Part shown: piece by piece, positions 1 through 6,846 of the stretch | Numbering within the stretch: position 1 is the stretch's first letter | Layout: each line of letters opens with the position of its first letter | Source: Pseudomonadota bacterium | GTDB lineage: Bacteria > Pseudomonadota > Alphaproteobacteria > Rhizobiales > Rhizobiaceae | Direction: 5' to 3' | Length of the DNA stretch: 8,410 nt | Assembly (NCBI GenBank): GCA_023388675.1 | Contig: JAEWFU010000335.1 | Coordinates: 1-8,410 of the forward strand | Position numbers and translations under genes: made by a program | Notes under the pieces: generated by a model | Told to the model about the DNA's origin: nothing | Database searches by the model: none | Seen by the model: only the letters and a program-made list of their open reading frames with translations

Positions 1-315
<315 letters not shown>

Positions 316-371
316 AGAGATTTTGAATTGGCTTTAATTGGTCACGCTTGAATTGACGAGAACTTTCACAC

Positions 372-391
372 CTTTGTGCTTTCGCACAAAG
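372..391 (-). other. Leader hairpin just upstream of 16S
   Basis: A perfect 8-bp stem (ctttgtgc / gcacaaag) closes a 4-nt loop at 380-383. It lies about 57 nt upstream of the mature 16S start in the precursor RNA. A local hairpin here could guide folding or processing of the 5' end of pre-16S RNA. The role is inferred; the pairing is read directly. Confidence 0.55.
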
Positions 392-444
392 TGTAACTTT
401 TCTCTCAAAACGTGTCCGCCAAAGTCTCTGTAAGGAACCAGATC

Positions 445-456
445 GCCCCGAAGGGC
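445..456 (-). other. Leader hairpin with UUCG loop
   Basis: On the transcribed strand this reads GCCC-TTCG-GGGC, a short stem capped by the very stable UUCG tetraloop. It lies downstream of the boxA-like site within the rrn leader. It may stabilise leader folding; whether it serves a boxB-like role is not visible. Confidence 0.4.
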
Positions 457-511
457 TTTCGAGTTCCGCGAGCACTCTGCCGCCCACGTTTCTCTTTCTT
501 CATTATTCAAT

Positions 512-522
512 TTTCAAAGAAC
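512..522 (-). promoter_or_regulatory. boxA-like antitermination site in rrn leader
   Basis: The transcribed strand reads GTTCTTTGAAA, followed by ATTGAATAATG. This resembles the TGYTCTTTRA boxA of bacterial rRNA leaders, bound by NusB/NusE to allow Rho-resistant transcription of untranslated rRNA. It lies about 150 nt downstream of the predicted transcription start and 200 nt before 16S. The call rests on motif and position only. Confidence 0.5.
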
Positions 523-677
523 GGACATCGCAAACGCGGTGTCTTGGGCTGTCTGCTTTTGGCTTCAGCCCGGTCGAGTGTCGCTCACGCGGCTCTCTTG
601 ATTTCGTCCAACTTTCGCGAAACTCAGAAGCGAACTTCTTTGTCGCCAGCAGCGTGGCCGCCGTCGTTGGTGAGGCG

Positions 678-707
678 TATATAGGCGGGGAGCCCTCTGA
701 GTGTCAA
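678..707 (-). promoter_or_regulatory. rRNA operon promoter (-35 TTGACA, -10 TATATA)
   Basis: On the minus strand a perfect -35 box TTGACA (702-707) is followed after 18 nt by TATATA (678-683), with a GC-rich spacer and discriminator. Transcription would begin near 671. The position upstream of 16S and the near-consensus hexamers fit a sigma-70 rRNA promoter. No second promoter of similar quality is seen in the leader. Confidence 0.8.
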
Positions 708-710
708 CAA

Positions 711-739
711 CGATTTTGAAGTTTTTTGAATTTTTTACG
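711..739 (-). promoter_or_regulatory. A/T-tract UP-like element upstream of rrn promoter
   Basis: Directly upstream of the -35 box the minus strand carries phased A-runs (TAAAAAATTC, AAAAAACTTC, AAAATCG). Such tracts at about -40 to -70 match UP elements, which bind the alpha-subunit C-terminal domains of RNA polymerase and strongly raise rRNA promoter output. They stand out from GC-rich surroundings. Assignment is by position and composition. Confidence 0.5.
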
Positions 740-1105
740 ACGGTCGATTTTCCGCCTGTTCACGAGGCATTTGGGAGGTTCTGCCCGCTTTGTAAGCGCA
801 CGTTACGGAAGCCGGCTCAAACCGGCCAAGGTCACATTGGAGCCCCATTCGCTCCATACGCCGAAACCAACGGCGCGGAAGCCAGCATGTGGGCGTGCCC
901 CACCCGGACACCGTCATACTTTATATATATGGTGGCGTGCGGGACGACTTCGAAGGCGCTGTTCGGTCTTTCTCTTGGGCGGCCTCCACGTCCTCTATGA
1001 TTGCCGCGCCGCATCGGCTTCGTTGACTTGAGCGCGCATGACAGGCAATTGTCATCACGCAGAACAAACAGAAGTGTTCCGCCTGAGGGGATAACCGCAC
1101 CCGCG
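740..1105. other. Divergent intergenic region between rrn promoter and M23 gene
   Basis: No convincing gene is seen; the open frames on both strands lack family features. Three short hairpins are present: gccgg/ccggc at 811-826, ggagc/gctcc at 839-855, and gtggg/cccac at 889-903. An AT-rich TATATATAT run lies at 921-929. Nearer the M23 gene, TTGACT (1023-1028) could be a -35 box, but the hexamer at the right distance (CAATTG) is a poor -10, so no promoter for the gene is called with confidence. An inverted repeat at 1038-1055 is listed separately. Confidence 0.5.
1038..1055. promoter_or_regulatory. Inverted repeat ATGACA-N6-TGTCAT, possible operator
   Basis: A perfect 6-bp inverted repeat with a 6-nt spacer (18 bp in all) lies 50 bp before the proposed ATG of the M23 gene, just downstream of a TTGACT hexamer. 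The symmetry is the size expected for a dimeric regulator. There is no independent support for binding, and short palindromes arise by chance. Confidence 0.25.
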
Positions 1106-3067
1106 ATGCAGCCCATAGACGAGTCCATAGCCGCGCTCGGCAACGAACCGCCGCTCGTCGCCGACGGGCGGGCAGGTCCGCCCGACCGGCGCGAGGTCTC
1201 CGCCCGATGGCTTTCGGGCACGTTTCTCACGGGCATCACCTCCAGCGTCCTCATGGGCGTCGCGCTGTTTGCGGCTCTGGACGGGCGCGAGATGTTGGCA
1301 ACCCCGCCCGAGCTTCTCAATGTCGCGAGTCTCGACGGGGCCGACAACGCGAACGCAGCCAAGGCCAACCGGCTTGTCGCCCCCATCACATTGAGCAACA
1401 CCAGCGATCGCAGGCGCATGGAGGTCTCCACCATGACGCGTTCCGGCGACCGCGATGTGGTGCGCATGGTTCCGTTCGTCCAGGTGAAGATGGCGCTGGC
1501 TGCCGGCCATACGACCAGCCGCAGCTATCCGCCATTCGATCCGCTCGAAGTATTTGCCGAGGATGGCGCTGCCCAGGCGAGCGCCGGCATGGTCACCGGC
1601 ATCATCTATGGTGCCAAGGTCGAGAGCGAAGTCAGCCTGCGGACGGTCGACTTCCCGATCGAGACTGCCGCTTTCGATGAGAGCAGCGCGCTTTCAGCCG
1701 ACGAGGTCGAAGGCGTGGTGCGCAATACGAGCGCGATCCTGACCGACGGCGACGTCCAGGTCGCCGCACTCCACTATGTCGACCCGCAGCGCTTCGGCGA
1801 AACGCCGGTGACCCGGACGCTCGGTGCTTCGTTCGGTATCCGGATCGTGCCCGAGAACGTATCGGTCGCGACACGTGACACCGAAGGCAGCACCGCCGAC
1901 AGCTATGCCGAGGATATGATCCTGTTCCCCGCCGAGCGAGACCTCGCCGAGGCGTTGGAGGAAGCGGGTTACACGGGCCCCGACGCGGAAGGCATGGCCT
2001 CGGCTTTCGCGACCCTGCTGAAAAGCGAGGTGGTTGCCGAGGGGCACCTGATGCGTCTCGGCATCGAAACCCGCGAGGACATCAGCCGGGTCGTTCGCGC
2101 AAGCCTTTATGATGGCCGCCGTCATATCCTCACGATCGCGCTCAACGACAAGCGGCAATATGTGAAGGGCAGCGAGCCGGAGCCCAATCCGGCCGTGCTT
2201 GCCGCCTTCGATCTCGAGCCGGCGGTGGTGCGGCCTCGCGGCGATCTGCCTACCGTGTATGACGGCATCTACCGCGCGGCATTTTCTTACGGCATGTCGC
2301 GGCCGATGACGCGCCAGCTCATCCAGCTCCTCGCATCCGACGTGGATTTCCAGGCCCGGCTGAACCCCACCGACGAGATCGAGGTCTTCTTCTCGCAGCC
2401 TGACACCGAAGACCGGGCGACCGAGGATTCGCAATTGCTTTACGTGCAGGCGACCTTCGGCGGTCACGCCCGCACCTTCTACCGCTTCCAGATGGAAGAC
2501 GGCGTCGTCGACTATTTCGACGAGGAAGGTCGCAGCGCCCGCCAGTTCCTGCTCCGCAATCCCGTTCCCAACGGCCGTTTTACCTCGGGCTTTGGCGGTC
2601 GTCGTCACCCCATCCTCGGCTATACGCGCATGCACACCGGCGTCGACTGGGCCGCGCCGCGCGGCACACCGATCATCGCATCCGGAAACGGCGTTGTGGA
2701 GCAAGCCGGCTGGACCGGCGGCTATGGACGCCAGACCATGATCCGCCACGCCAACGGGTACAAGACATCCTACAGCCACCAGAGCGCGATCGCCGAGGGT
2801 GTGGTGGCCGGTGCGCGCGTCCGTCAGGGCCAGGTCATCGGCTATGTCGGTTCGACCGGCCTCTCCAGTGGCAACCATTTGCACTACGAACTGATGGTCA
2901 ACGGCACCAAAGTCGATCCGATGCGCGTGCGGCTTCCCGTCGAGCGCGCGCTCAAAGGCGAGGAGCTGGAAGCTTTCCTGCAGGAGCGCGAACGTATCGA
3001 CGACCTGCTCAAGGAGCAGGAAACGCCGGCGCTGAAGATGGCGAGCGCAGGCAACGCCGGCGGCTGA
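1106..3067 (+). CDS. M23 family (MepM-like) peptidoglycan endopeptidase, membrane anchored
   Basis: Predicted zinc metallopeptidase of 653 aa that cuts peptide cross-links of peptidoglycan in the periplasm, needed for insertion of new wall material. Residues about 36-58 (LSGTFLTGITSSVLMGVALF) form one transmembrane anchor. A long periplasmic region follows with the MepM-type element LLASDVDFQARLNPTDEIE. The C-terminal M23 domain starts at GRFTSGFGGRRHPILGY. Zinc ligands are visible: His510 and Asp514 (HTGVD) and the HLHYE motif (His591, His593), so it looks catalytically intact. The frame is open back to a TTG at 1001, but I prefer ATG 1106: GAGGGG at 1085-1090 precedes it, though 15 nt away, and the N-terminus then fits rhizobial relatives I recall. 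The polar-growth protein RgsM of Sinorhizobium is a similar M23 protein; orthology is not established. Convergent with the exporter gene, 20-nt gap. Confidence 0.92.
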   Translation: MQPIDESIAALGNEPPLVADGRAGPPDRREVSARWLSGTFLTGITSSVLMGVALFAALDGREMLATPPELLNVASLDGADNANAAKANRLVAPITLSNTSDRRRMEVSTMTRSGDRDVVRMVPFVQVKMALAAGHTTSRSYPPFDPLEVFAEDGAAQASAGMVTGIIYGAKVESEVSLRTVDFPIETAAFDESSALSADEVEGVVRNTSAILTDGDVQVAALHYVDPQRFGETPVTRTLGASFGIRIVPENVSVATRDTEGSTADSYAEDMILFPAERDLAEALEEAGYTGPDAEGMASAFATLLKSEVVAEGHLMRLGIETREDISRVVRASLYDGRRHILTIALNDKRQYVKGSEPEPNPAVLAAFDLEPAVVRPRGDLPTVYDGIYRAAFSYGMSRPMTRQLIQLLASDVDFQARLNPTDEIEVFFSQPDTEDRATEDSQLLYVQATFGGHARTFYRFQMEDGVVDYFDEEGRSARQFLLRNPVPNGRFTSGFGGRRHPILGYTRMHTGVDWAAPRGTPIIASGNGVVEQAGWTGGYGRQTMIRHANGYKTSYSHQSAIAEGVVAGARVRQGQVIGYVGSTGLSSGNHLHYELMVNGTKVDPMRVRLPVERALKGEELEAFLQERERIDDLLKEQETPALKMASAGNAGG

Positions 3068-3087
3068 CAGCCACTCCGTTCCGCGCC

Positions 3088-4638
3088 CTACGCTTCGGCC
3101 TTTTCATCGATATCGGCAGCCGGCGCTACGTCACCCGCTCCGGGCGTCGTCACCCAGGCAATCAGCCCGGCGACGAAGCTGAGAGCGGCCGTGACCCATG
3201 CGACGGCGGCGAATGCTGCATCGCTTGCCGTGATTCTCAGAATTTCGGCATCGCCAGACAGGTTCCCGGGTTCGCCGAAACCCGGCATGTCCGGTTCGCC
3301 GCCGACGACCGCTGCATACCGCCCTGCAACCACGACGCCGAGCATCGCCACGGCCACGAGACCGGCGATCCGCGAGACCGCATTGTTGATGCCGGATGCC
3401 GCACCCGTATCATCGTCGTCGACGGCGGTCATGACAGCGCTCGACAGCGGCGAAACAACCAGCGACATGCCGAGCCCCATCAGCACCATCAGCGGAAAGA
3501 CTCCGGTCCAGAACTGGCGGACACCCGAGCCGATCAGCAGAGCGAGACCGGCGAACGCCATGGCCACGACGAGGCTGCCGCCAGCAATCGGCACTCGCGG
3601 CCCGATCCGGTCGGCGAGCCTGCCGACGATACCCGACAGCAGCGCGATAGCCGCCGACAGAGGCAGGAAGATGAATCCCGTCTGCGCCTCGTCCACGCCC
3701 CACCCGGCAATCAGCAGCATCGGCAGGAAGAACAGGATTCCAGACAGCGCGAAGTAGAGGCAGAACGTGGCGGCATTGGCTCCGGAAAAGGCAGCGCTGG
3801 AGAACAGCGAAAGCTTCATCATCGGCGCTTCCGCCCTCGCCTCCCACCACAGGAAGACCGCGAGAACGGCAAGCCCGACGGCGATGAAGGCCATGGGACC
3901 GGCTCCACTTGCGCCGGAGGTCAGGCCGTAGGCGAGACTGCCGAGCGCGATCGTTGCCAGGACCGCACCGCCGATGTCCAGCTTCCGCGTTTCCGTTGGC
4001 GAATCGTCGGGCACCTTTGCAAGCAGCAGGAATATGGCCAACCCGCCTAGCGGCAGATTCACGGCAAAGATCGCCCGCCACACCGAATCGTCGAACGCCG
4101 AAAGCACCAGGCCGCCGACCACCGGTCCGAGCGCCGTCGTCAGCGCCGAGGCGGCGGCCCAGATGCCGATCGCGCGGCCGCGTTCGGCCTTCGGGTAAGC
4201 CTTGGCGATAATGGCGAGGCTGCCCGGCACCATCAGCGCCGCACCCACACCTTGCAAGGCCCTGGCACCGATCAGGAATGGTGCGTTCGGTGCGAAGGCG
4301 CACAGCAGCGACGTCGCGATGAAGAAGCTGATGCCGGCAACGAAGGCGCGGCGCATGCCGAACCGGTCGCCGGCAGCCCCTCCGACAAGGATCAGCGCCG
4401 AAAGGGTCAGGGCATAGGCGTTGGAAATCCACTGCGCATCGACCAGCGAGGCGCCGAGGTCGGCGCGGATCGCCGGCAGGGCGATGGAGACGACGGAACC
4501 GTCGATGAAACCCAGCGCCGAAGCAAGGATAGCCGCGATGAGCACATAACGCCGGCGTGACCGCGGGCAGAACGTCCCGTTCGTCTCGGGAACGGATTGT
4601 GGCGTGGCTTCGGTGCCGACTTCGCAGGGGGACTGCAT
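3088..4638 (-). CDS. DHA2-type MFS drug efflux transporter (EmrB/QacA family)
   Basis: Inner-membrane proton antiporter of 516 aa expected to export drugs or other toxic compounds; the substrate cannot be read from sequence. The length and hydrophobic pattern fit 14 transmembrane helices. Signature motifs are visible: GFIDGSVVSIALPAI in helix 1 (residues 43-57, the family's LDxTIVNVALP-like motif D1), motif A GGAAGDRFGMRR (86-97), and motif C ALGPVVGG (169-176), the antiporter signature. ATG 4638 is preferred over ATG 4692: the hydrophilic N-terminus before helix 1 is then of normal length and AGGA sits immediately upstream, although very close to the start. There is no EmrA-like adaptor or TetR/MarR regulator next to it, which is unusual for drug pumps. 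It lies 179 nt downstream of the L,D-transpeptidase gene on the same strand, with terminator-like hairpins between. Confidence 0.92.
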   Translation of the reverse strand: MQSPCEVGTEATPQSVPETNGTFCPRSRRRYVLIAAILASALGFIDGSVVSIALPAIRADLGASLVDAQWISNAYALTLSALILVGGAAGDRFGMRRAFVAGISFFIATSLLCAFAPNAPFLIGARALQGVGAALMVPGSLAIIAKAYPKAERGRAIGIWAAASALTTALGPVVGGLVLSAFDDSVWRAIFAVNLPLGGLAIFLLLAKVPDDSPTETRKLDIGGAVLATIALGSLAYGLTSGASGAGPMAFIAVGLAVLAVFLWWEARAEAPMMKLSLFSSAAFSGANAATFCLYFALSGILFFLPMLLIAGWGVDEAQTGFIFLPLSAAIALLSGIVGRLADRIGPRVPIAGGSLVVAMAFAGLALLIGSGVRQFWTGVFPLMVLMGLGMSLVVSPLSSAVMTAVDDDDTGAASGINNAVSRIAGLVAVAMLGVVVAGRYAAVVGGEPDMPGFGEPGNLSGDAEILRITASDAAFAAVAWVTAALSFVAGLIAWVTTPGAGDVAPAADIDEKAEA

Positions 4639-4715
4639 GTTCCTATTGTTAGAGCATTTTGCAGCGCGGCGGAATCGTCTGCCGTCGCACAAATGCGGCC
4701 AGGAAAACGAAACTC

Positions 4716-4753
4716 GAGCAACGGAGCTGCATTCGTCAGAACGCCCGTTGCTC
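4716..4753 (-). terminator. Candidate terminator or attenuator hairpin between ldt and MFS gene
   Basis: A perfect 9-bp inverted repeat (gagcaacgg / ccgttgctc) encloses 20 nt. On the minus-strand transcript the second arm is followed by GAGTTTCGTTTTCC, a moderately T-rich run. This fits an imperfect intrinsic terminator after the L,D-transpeptidase gene. Its place some 80 nt before the exporter start would also allow a role as an attenuator or protein-binding site. The large loop lowers confidence. Confidence 0.4.
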
Positions 4754-4774
4754 CAGTCGAATCAGCCCCACGCG

Positions 4775-4800
4775 GCAATCGTCCGGGCGACGTGAATTGC
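4775..4800 (-). terminator. Stem-loop 18 nt after the L,D-transpeptidase stop codon
   Basis: The arms gcaat/attgc and cgtc/gacg pair around a 5-nt loop with a 3-nt bulge (4793-4795). It follows the stop codon closely, as 3'-end hairpins do, but no T-run follows on the minus strand. It could protect the mRNA end or work with the hairpin at 4716-4753. Confidence 0.3.
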
Positions 4801-4817
4801 GTTGCCGACGACCTCTC

Positions 4818-6251
4818 CTATTCCACGAACTCGACGCTCGCGCCGACCTTCACCATCTTTGCCAGTTCCTGCGCGTCCCAGTTGGTCAGGCGGATGCAGC
4901 CGTTCGATTCGGTCTTGCCGATCTTGGAGGGGTCCGGCGTGCCGTGGATGCCGTAGGTCGGCTTCGAGAGCGCGATCCAGATCGTGCCGACCGGCCCGTT
5001 CGGTCCGGGCGGTATTCTCAGCACGCGCGTGTTGTTGCCCTGCTGGAAGTTGATCTTCGGGTTGTAGGTATATTCGGGATCGGTCGCGATCCGCTCCACC
5101 GAGTGGGTGCCGGTGGGCGACGGGGTCGCTGCCGAGCCGATGGTCGAGGGATAGATGGCGATCAGGCTGCCATCCTCGCCATAGGCCCGCACCTGCCTCT
5201 TGCTCTTGTCGGCGATGATGCGCGTGACGGTGCCGGTGCGCGGCTTGCCGGTATTGACGACCTTGATGATCGTGCCGGGCCGGTCGAACGCGACGCCGGG
5301 ATTGAGCGCACGCAGATATTTCTCGTCCATGTGGAAGCGTTCGGCCAGCATCTCCGCCACAGAGACGAAGCCCATGCGCTCCATCTGCGCCTTCTCGCTA
5401 TAGTCGGCGGGGATCGAGGCGACGAACGGGCCGGCCACGTCCACGGACGTTATCTCGTAGGTGGTGAACGCGTCGCCGCCTGTCGCCTGGAGCTGCGCCT
5501 CCACATATTCGACATCGTAGGTGCGCAGCGTCTCGCCGGTCAGTTCGCGATAGGCCGCGATCGCCTTGTTGACGTTGTCGCCGATGCGGCCGTCGATGAC
5601 GCCCGGGGAGGCCCCCACCCGGTCGAGCAGCACCTGAATCTTGGCAATCTCGTCCGTTGCACCGGAACGGCCAATCTCCGGTTGCTGCGTCACGTCGGGG
5701 AGCGTTCCCTGCTGAGACGGCTCTCCGATGGTTGCGCCAGGCTGCGAATCGGGAATGGCGACGATGGAAGGTGAGCTGCCCAGCGGTGCCCGCTCGATCG
5801 GCTCGCGCTCGATCGCGCCCGGTCGCTGCTGCTCGTAGGTCGGCTCCTCGCGCGCAAATTCGTCGTCGCGATAGTCCGGTCCCGGCAGGGCGCGATAGTC
5901 GCGATATTCGGGCAGCGGGTCCACCGAGGGGAAGGGCTCACGGCCGAGCTCCCGCATCCGCTCGTCACGCCGCGCGCGTGCGTCATAGGGATCACGGCGC
6001 GGATATTCATCGTAGCGCGGCTGGTAAACGGGTTCATCGTCGTAGCGCGGCCGATAGACCGGCTCGTCCTCGTAGCGGCGAAACGAATCCCGCGGCTCGC
6101 GCACGCCCAGTACCTCGCCGGTATCGGGATCCAGCATCACCTCGCGGCCGTATCGATCGTAAAAGACTTCGACGTCGCGCGATTGCGCGCCCGCTTCCGT
6201 CGACAACCCCAGCATCATCACCGCCGCCAATGAAAGAAGTCTGCCGTTCAT
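4818..6251 (-). CDS. Exported L,D-transpeptidase (YkuD domain)
   Basis: Periplasmic enzyme of 477 aa expected to form 3-3 (L,D) cross-links in peptidoglycan or to attach proteins to it; Rhizobiales walls are rich in 3-3 links. Residues 1-22 are a signal peptide ending AGA, with cleavage likely before Gln23. Residues 23-195 are a long, probably disordered linker rich in Arg, Asp, Glu, Pro and Tyr, including 10-residue repeats. Residues 200-240 (IQVLLDRVGASPGVIDGRIG) resemble a peptidoglycan-binding helical domain. Residues 265-333 look like a degenerate LysM-type segment. The YkuD domain (about 340-477) has the full active-site signature: HGTP with His436, then ESNGCIRL with the nucleophile Cys452. 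The start ATG 6251 is set by the signal peptide; only a weak GGGA lies upstream. The gene is 179 nt upstream of the exporter gene and 205 nt downstream of the mmcQ-like gene. Confidence 0.93.
   Translation of the reverse strand: MNGRLLSLAAVMMLGLSTEAGAQSRDVEVFYDRYGREVMLDPDTGEVLGVREPRDSFRRYEDEPVYRPRYDDEPVYQPRYDEYPRRDPYDARARRDERMRELGREPFPSVDPLPEYRDYRALPGPDYRDDEFAREEPTYEQQRPGAIEREPIERAPLGSSPSIVAIPDSQPGATIGEPSQQGTLPDVTQQPEIGRSGATDEIAKIQVLLDRVGASPGVIDGRIGDNVNKAIAAYRELTGETLRTYDVEYVEAQLQATGGDAFTTYEITSVDVAGPFVASIPADYSEKAQMERMGFVSVAEMLAERFHMDEKYLRALNPGVAFDRPGTIIKVVNTGKPRTGTVTRIIADKSKRQVRAYGEDGSLIAIYPSTIGSAATPSPTGTHSVERIATDPEYTYNPKINFQQGNNTRVLRIPPGPNGPVGTIWIALSKPTYGIHGTPDPSKIGKTESNGCIRLTNWDAQELAKMVKVGASVEFVE
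6011..6080 (-). repeat. 30-bp in-frame repeats in the L,D-transpeptidase linker
   Basis: The block cgtagcgcgg occurs at 6011 and 6041 and, with the last bases changed (cgtagcggcg), at 6071, a period of exactly 30 bp. It encodes the 10-residue units EDEPVYRPRY and DDEPVYQPRY (residues 61-80), followed by a degenerate DEYPRRD. The period preserves the reading frame, so copy number could change without breaking the gene. Confidence 0.8.
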
Positions 6252-6338
6252 TCCCGTTTGTCCCGCGTGCCTGCAATCAGGGCCAGAGCGTATCGCGACC
6301 TGTCATGTTCGCGTGCACGCTTCCGGCCCTCGGTTCCG

Positions 6339-6385
6339 AGCATGCCTTCACCCCGAAACCGGTACCCACTTTCGGGAGGCATGCT
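6339..6385. repeat. Rhizobiales-type intergenic palindromic repeat
   Basis: A nested palindrome: outer arms agcatgcc / ggcatgct (6339-6346 and 6378-6385) and inner arms cccgaa / ttcggg (6352-6357 and 6371-6376), around a centre of accggtacccact. This matches, from memory, a class of short palindromic elements with a CCGAAA...ACCGG...TTTCGG core and GCATG/CATGC ends scattered in intergenic regions of Mesorhizobium, Rhizobium and Brucella. It lies between the mmcQ-like gene and the L,D-transpeptidase gene, and as RNA would form a strong hairpin. Confidence 0.6.
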
Positions 6386-6402
6386 GCGTATCCTTCGACG
6401 AT

Positions 6403-6423
6403 GGGACATGAACGGGACATGAA
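6403..6423. repeat. Tandem direct repeat GGGACATGAA with 11-bp phase
   Basis: GGGACATGAA occurs at 6403-6412 and again at 6414-6423, with start points 11 bp apart, close to one turn of the double helix. It lies 34 bp beyond the stop codon of the mmcQ-like gene and about 150 bp upstream of the L,D-transpeptidase start. It could be a pair of binding sites for a regulator of the latter, or a chance duplication. Confidence 0.3.
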
Positions 6424-6456
6424 GATGGCGATCGCATGGCGCTGCCGGTGTTGGAA

Positions 6457-6816
6457 TCAGTCGAAACCTAGCGCCAGGCGCTGCCTGGCTGGCAGCTTCG
6501 ATGCGACCAGCCTGTGGCTCTCGCGCAGATAGTCGGCAAGGCCCGCATCGTCCATCGCCTCGTCGCCGGTACGCTGGATCCATGTCATTCCGCGCGAGGC
6601 AAGATAGGGCGCCGGCCGCAGGCCCGGCTGCTCGCGCAGGATGTCGAACGCCATCTCCGAAACCTTGAAGGTCACACCGAGCGTACCGCCGTCGCTCCAG
6701 CCGGCAATGGCGAAGACCTTGCCGGCGACCTTCCAGACATGGGCCCCTCCCCACTGCACGACATGTGTGGTGTGCGGGAGAGAGGCACAAAAGCCATTGT
6801 AGTCATCGAGGGTCAT
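6457..6816 (-). CDS. MmcQ/YjbR family protein
   Basis: A 119-aa soluble protein of the MmcQ/YjbR family, a small alpha/beta fold of the cyaY-like type often annotated as DNA-binding, although its cellular role is not settled. Family features are present in order: an N-terminal helix (MTLDDYNGFCASLP), the strand segment WGGAHVWKVAGKVFAI (22-37), the KVSEMAFDIL segment (51-60), PAPYLASRGMTWI (68-80), and a C-terminal helix with LRESHRLVASKLP (97-109). The length is normal for the family and the gene appears intact. It starts 30 nt after the stop of the cysteine-motif gene on the same strand, so the two are probably one transcript. Its own ribosome binding site is weak (GGAACG), consistent with dependence on upstream translation. 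Confidence 0.88.
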   Translation of the reverse strand: MTLDDYNGFCASLPHTTHVVQWGGAHVWKVAGKVFAIAGWSDGGTLGVTFKVSEMAFDILREQPGLRPAPYLASRGMTWIQRTGDEAMDDAGLADYLRESHRLVASKLPARQRLALGFD

Positions 6817-6846
6817 GATTCGGCATCGTTCCGGTTCGTGATCAGT

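Larger units (their letters stand above)
316..671 (-). other. rrn operon leader (transcribed spacer before 16S)
   Basis: About 355 nt separate the likely transcription start (near 671) from the mature 16S start. The stretch is markedly more AT-rich than the protein genes around it and contains A/T-rich runs, a boxA-like site and two hairpins (listed separately). The only open frame here (412-684, plus strand) runs antisense to the leader and has no family features, so I treat the region as non-coding precursor rRNA that is removed during 16S maturation. Confidence 0.75.

Noticed and set aside
412..684. 90-aa open frame on the plus strand
   Set aside because: Lies antisense within the rRNA leader and ends inside the promoter; no family features. 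Explained by leader sequence.
832..1467. 211-aa open frame on the minus strand
   Set aside because: Antisense to the start of the M23 gene, low-complexity composition, no family features or good ribosome binding site.
1694..2884. 396-aa open frame on the minus strand
   Set aside because: Fully antisense to the well-supported M23 gene; long antisense frames are expected in GC-rich codon usage.
3410..4432. 340-aa open frame on the minus strand
   Set aside because: Same strand but a different frame inside the MFS exporter; Arg-rich translation without membrane segments.
4659..5774. 371-aa open frame on the plus strand
   Set aside because: Antisense to the L,D-transpeptidase gene, whose catalytic motif and signal peptide settle the coding strand.
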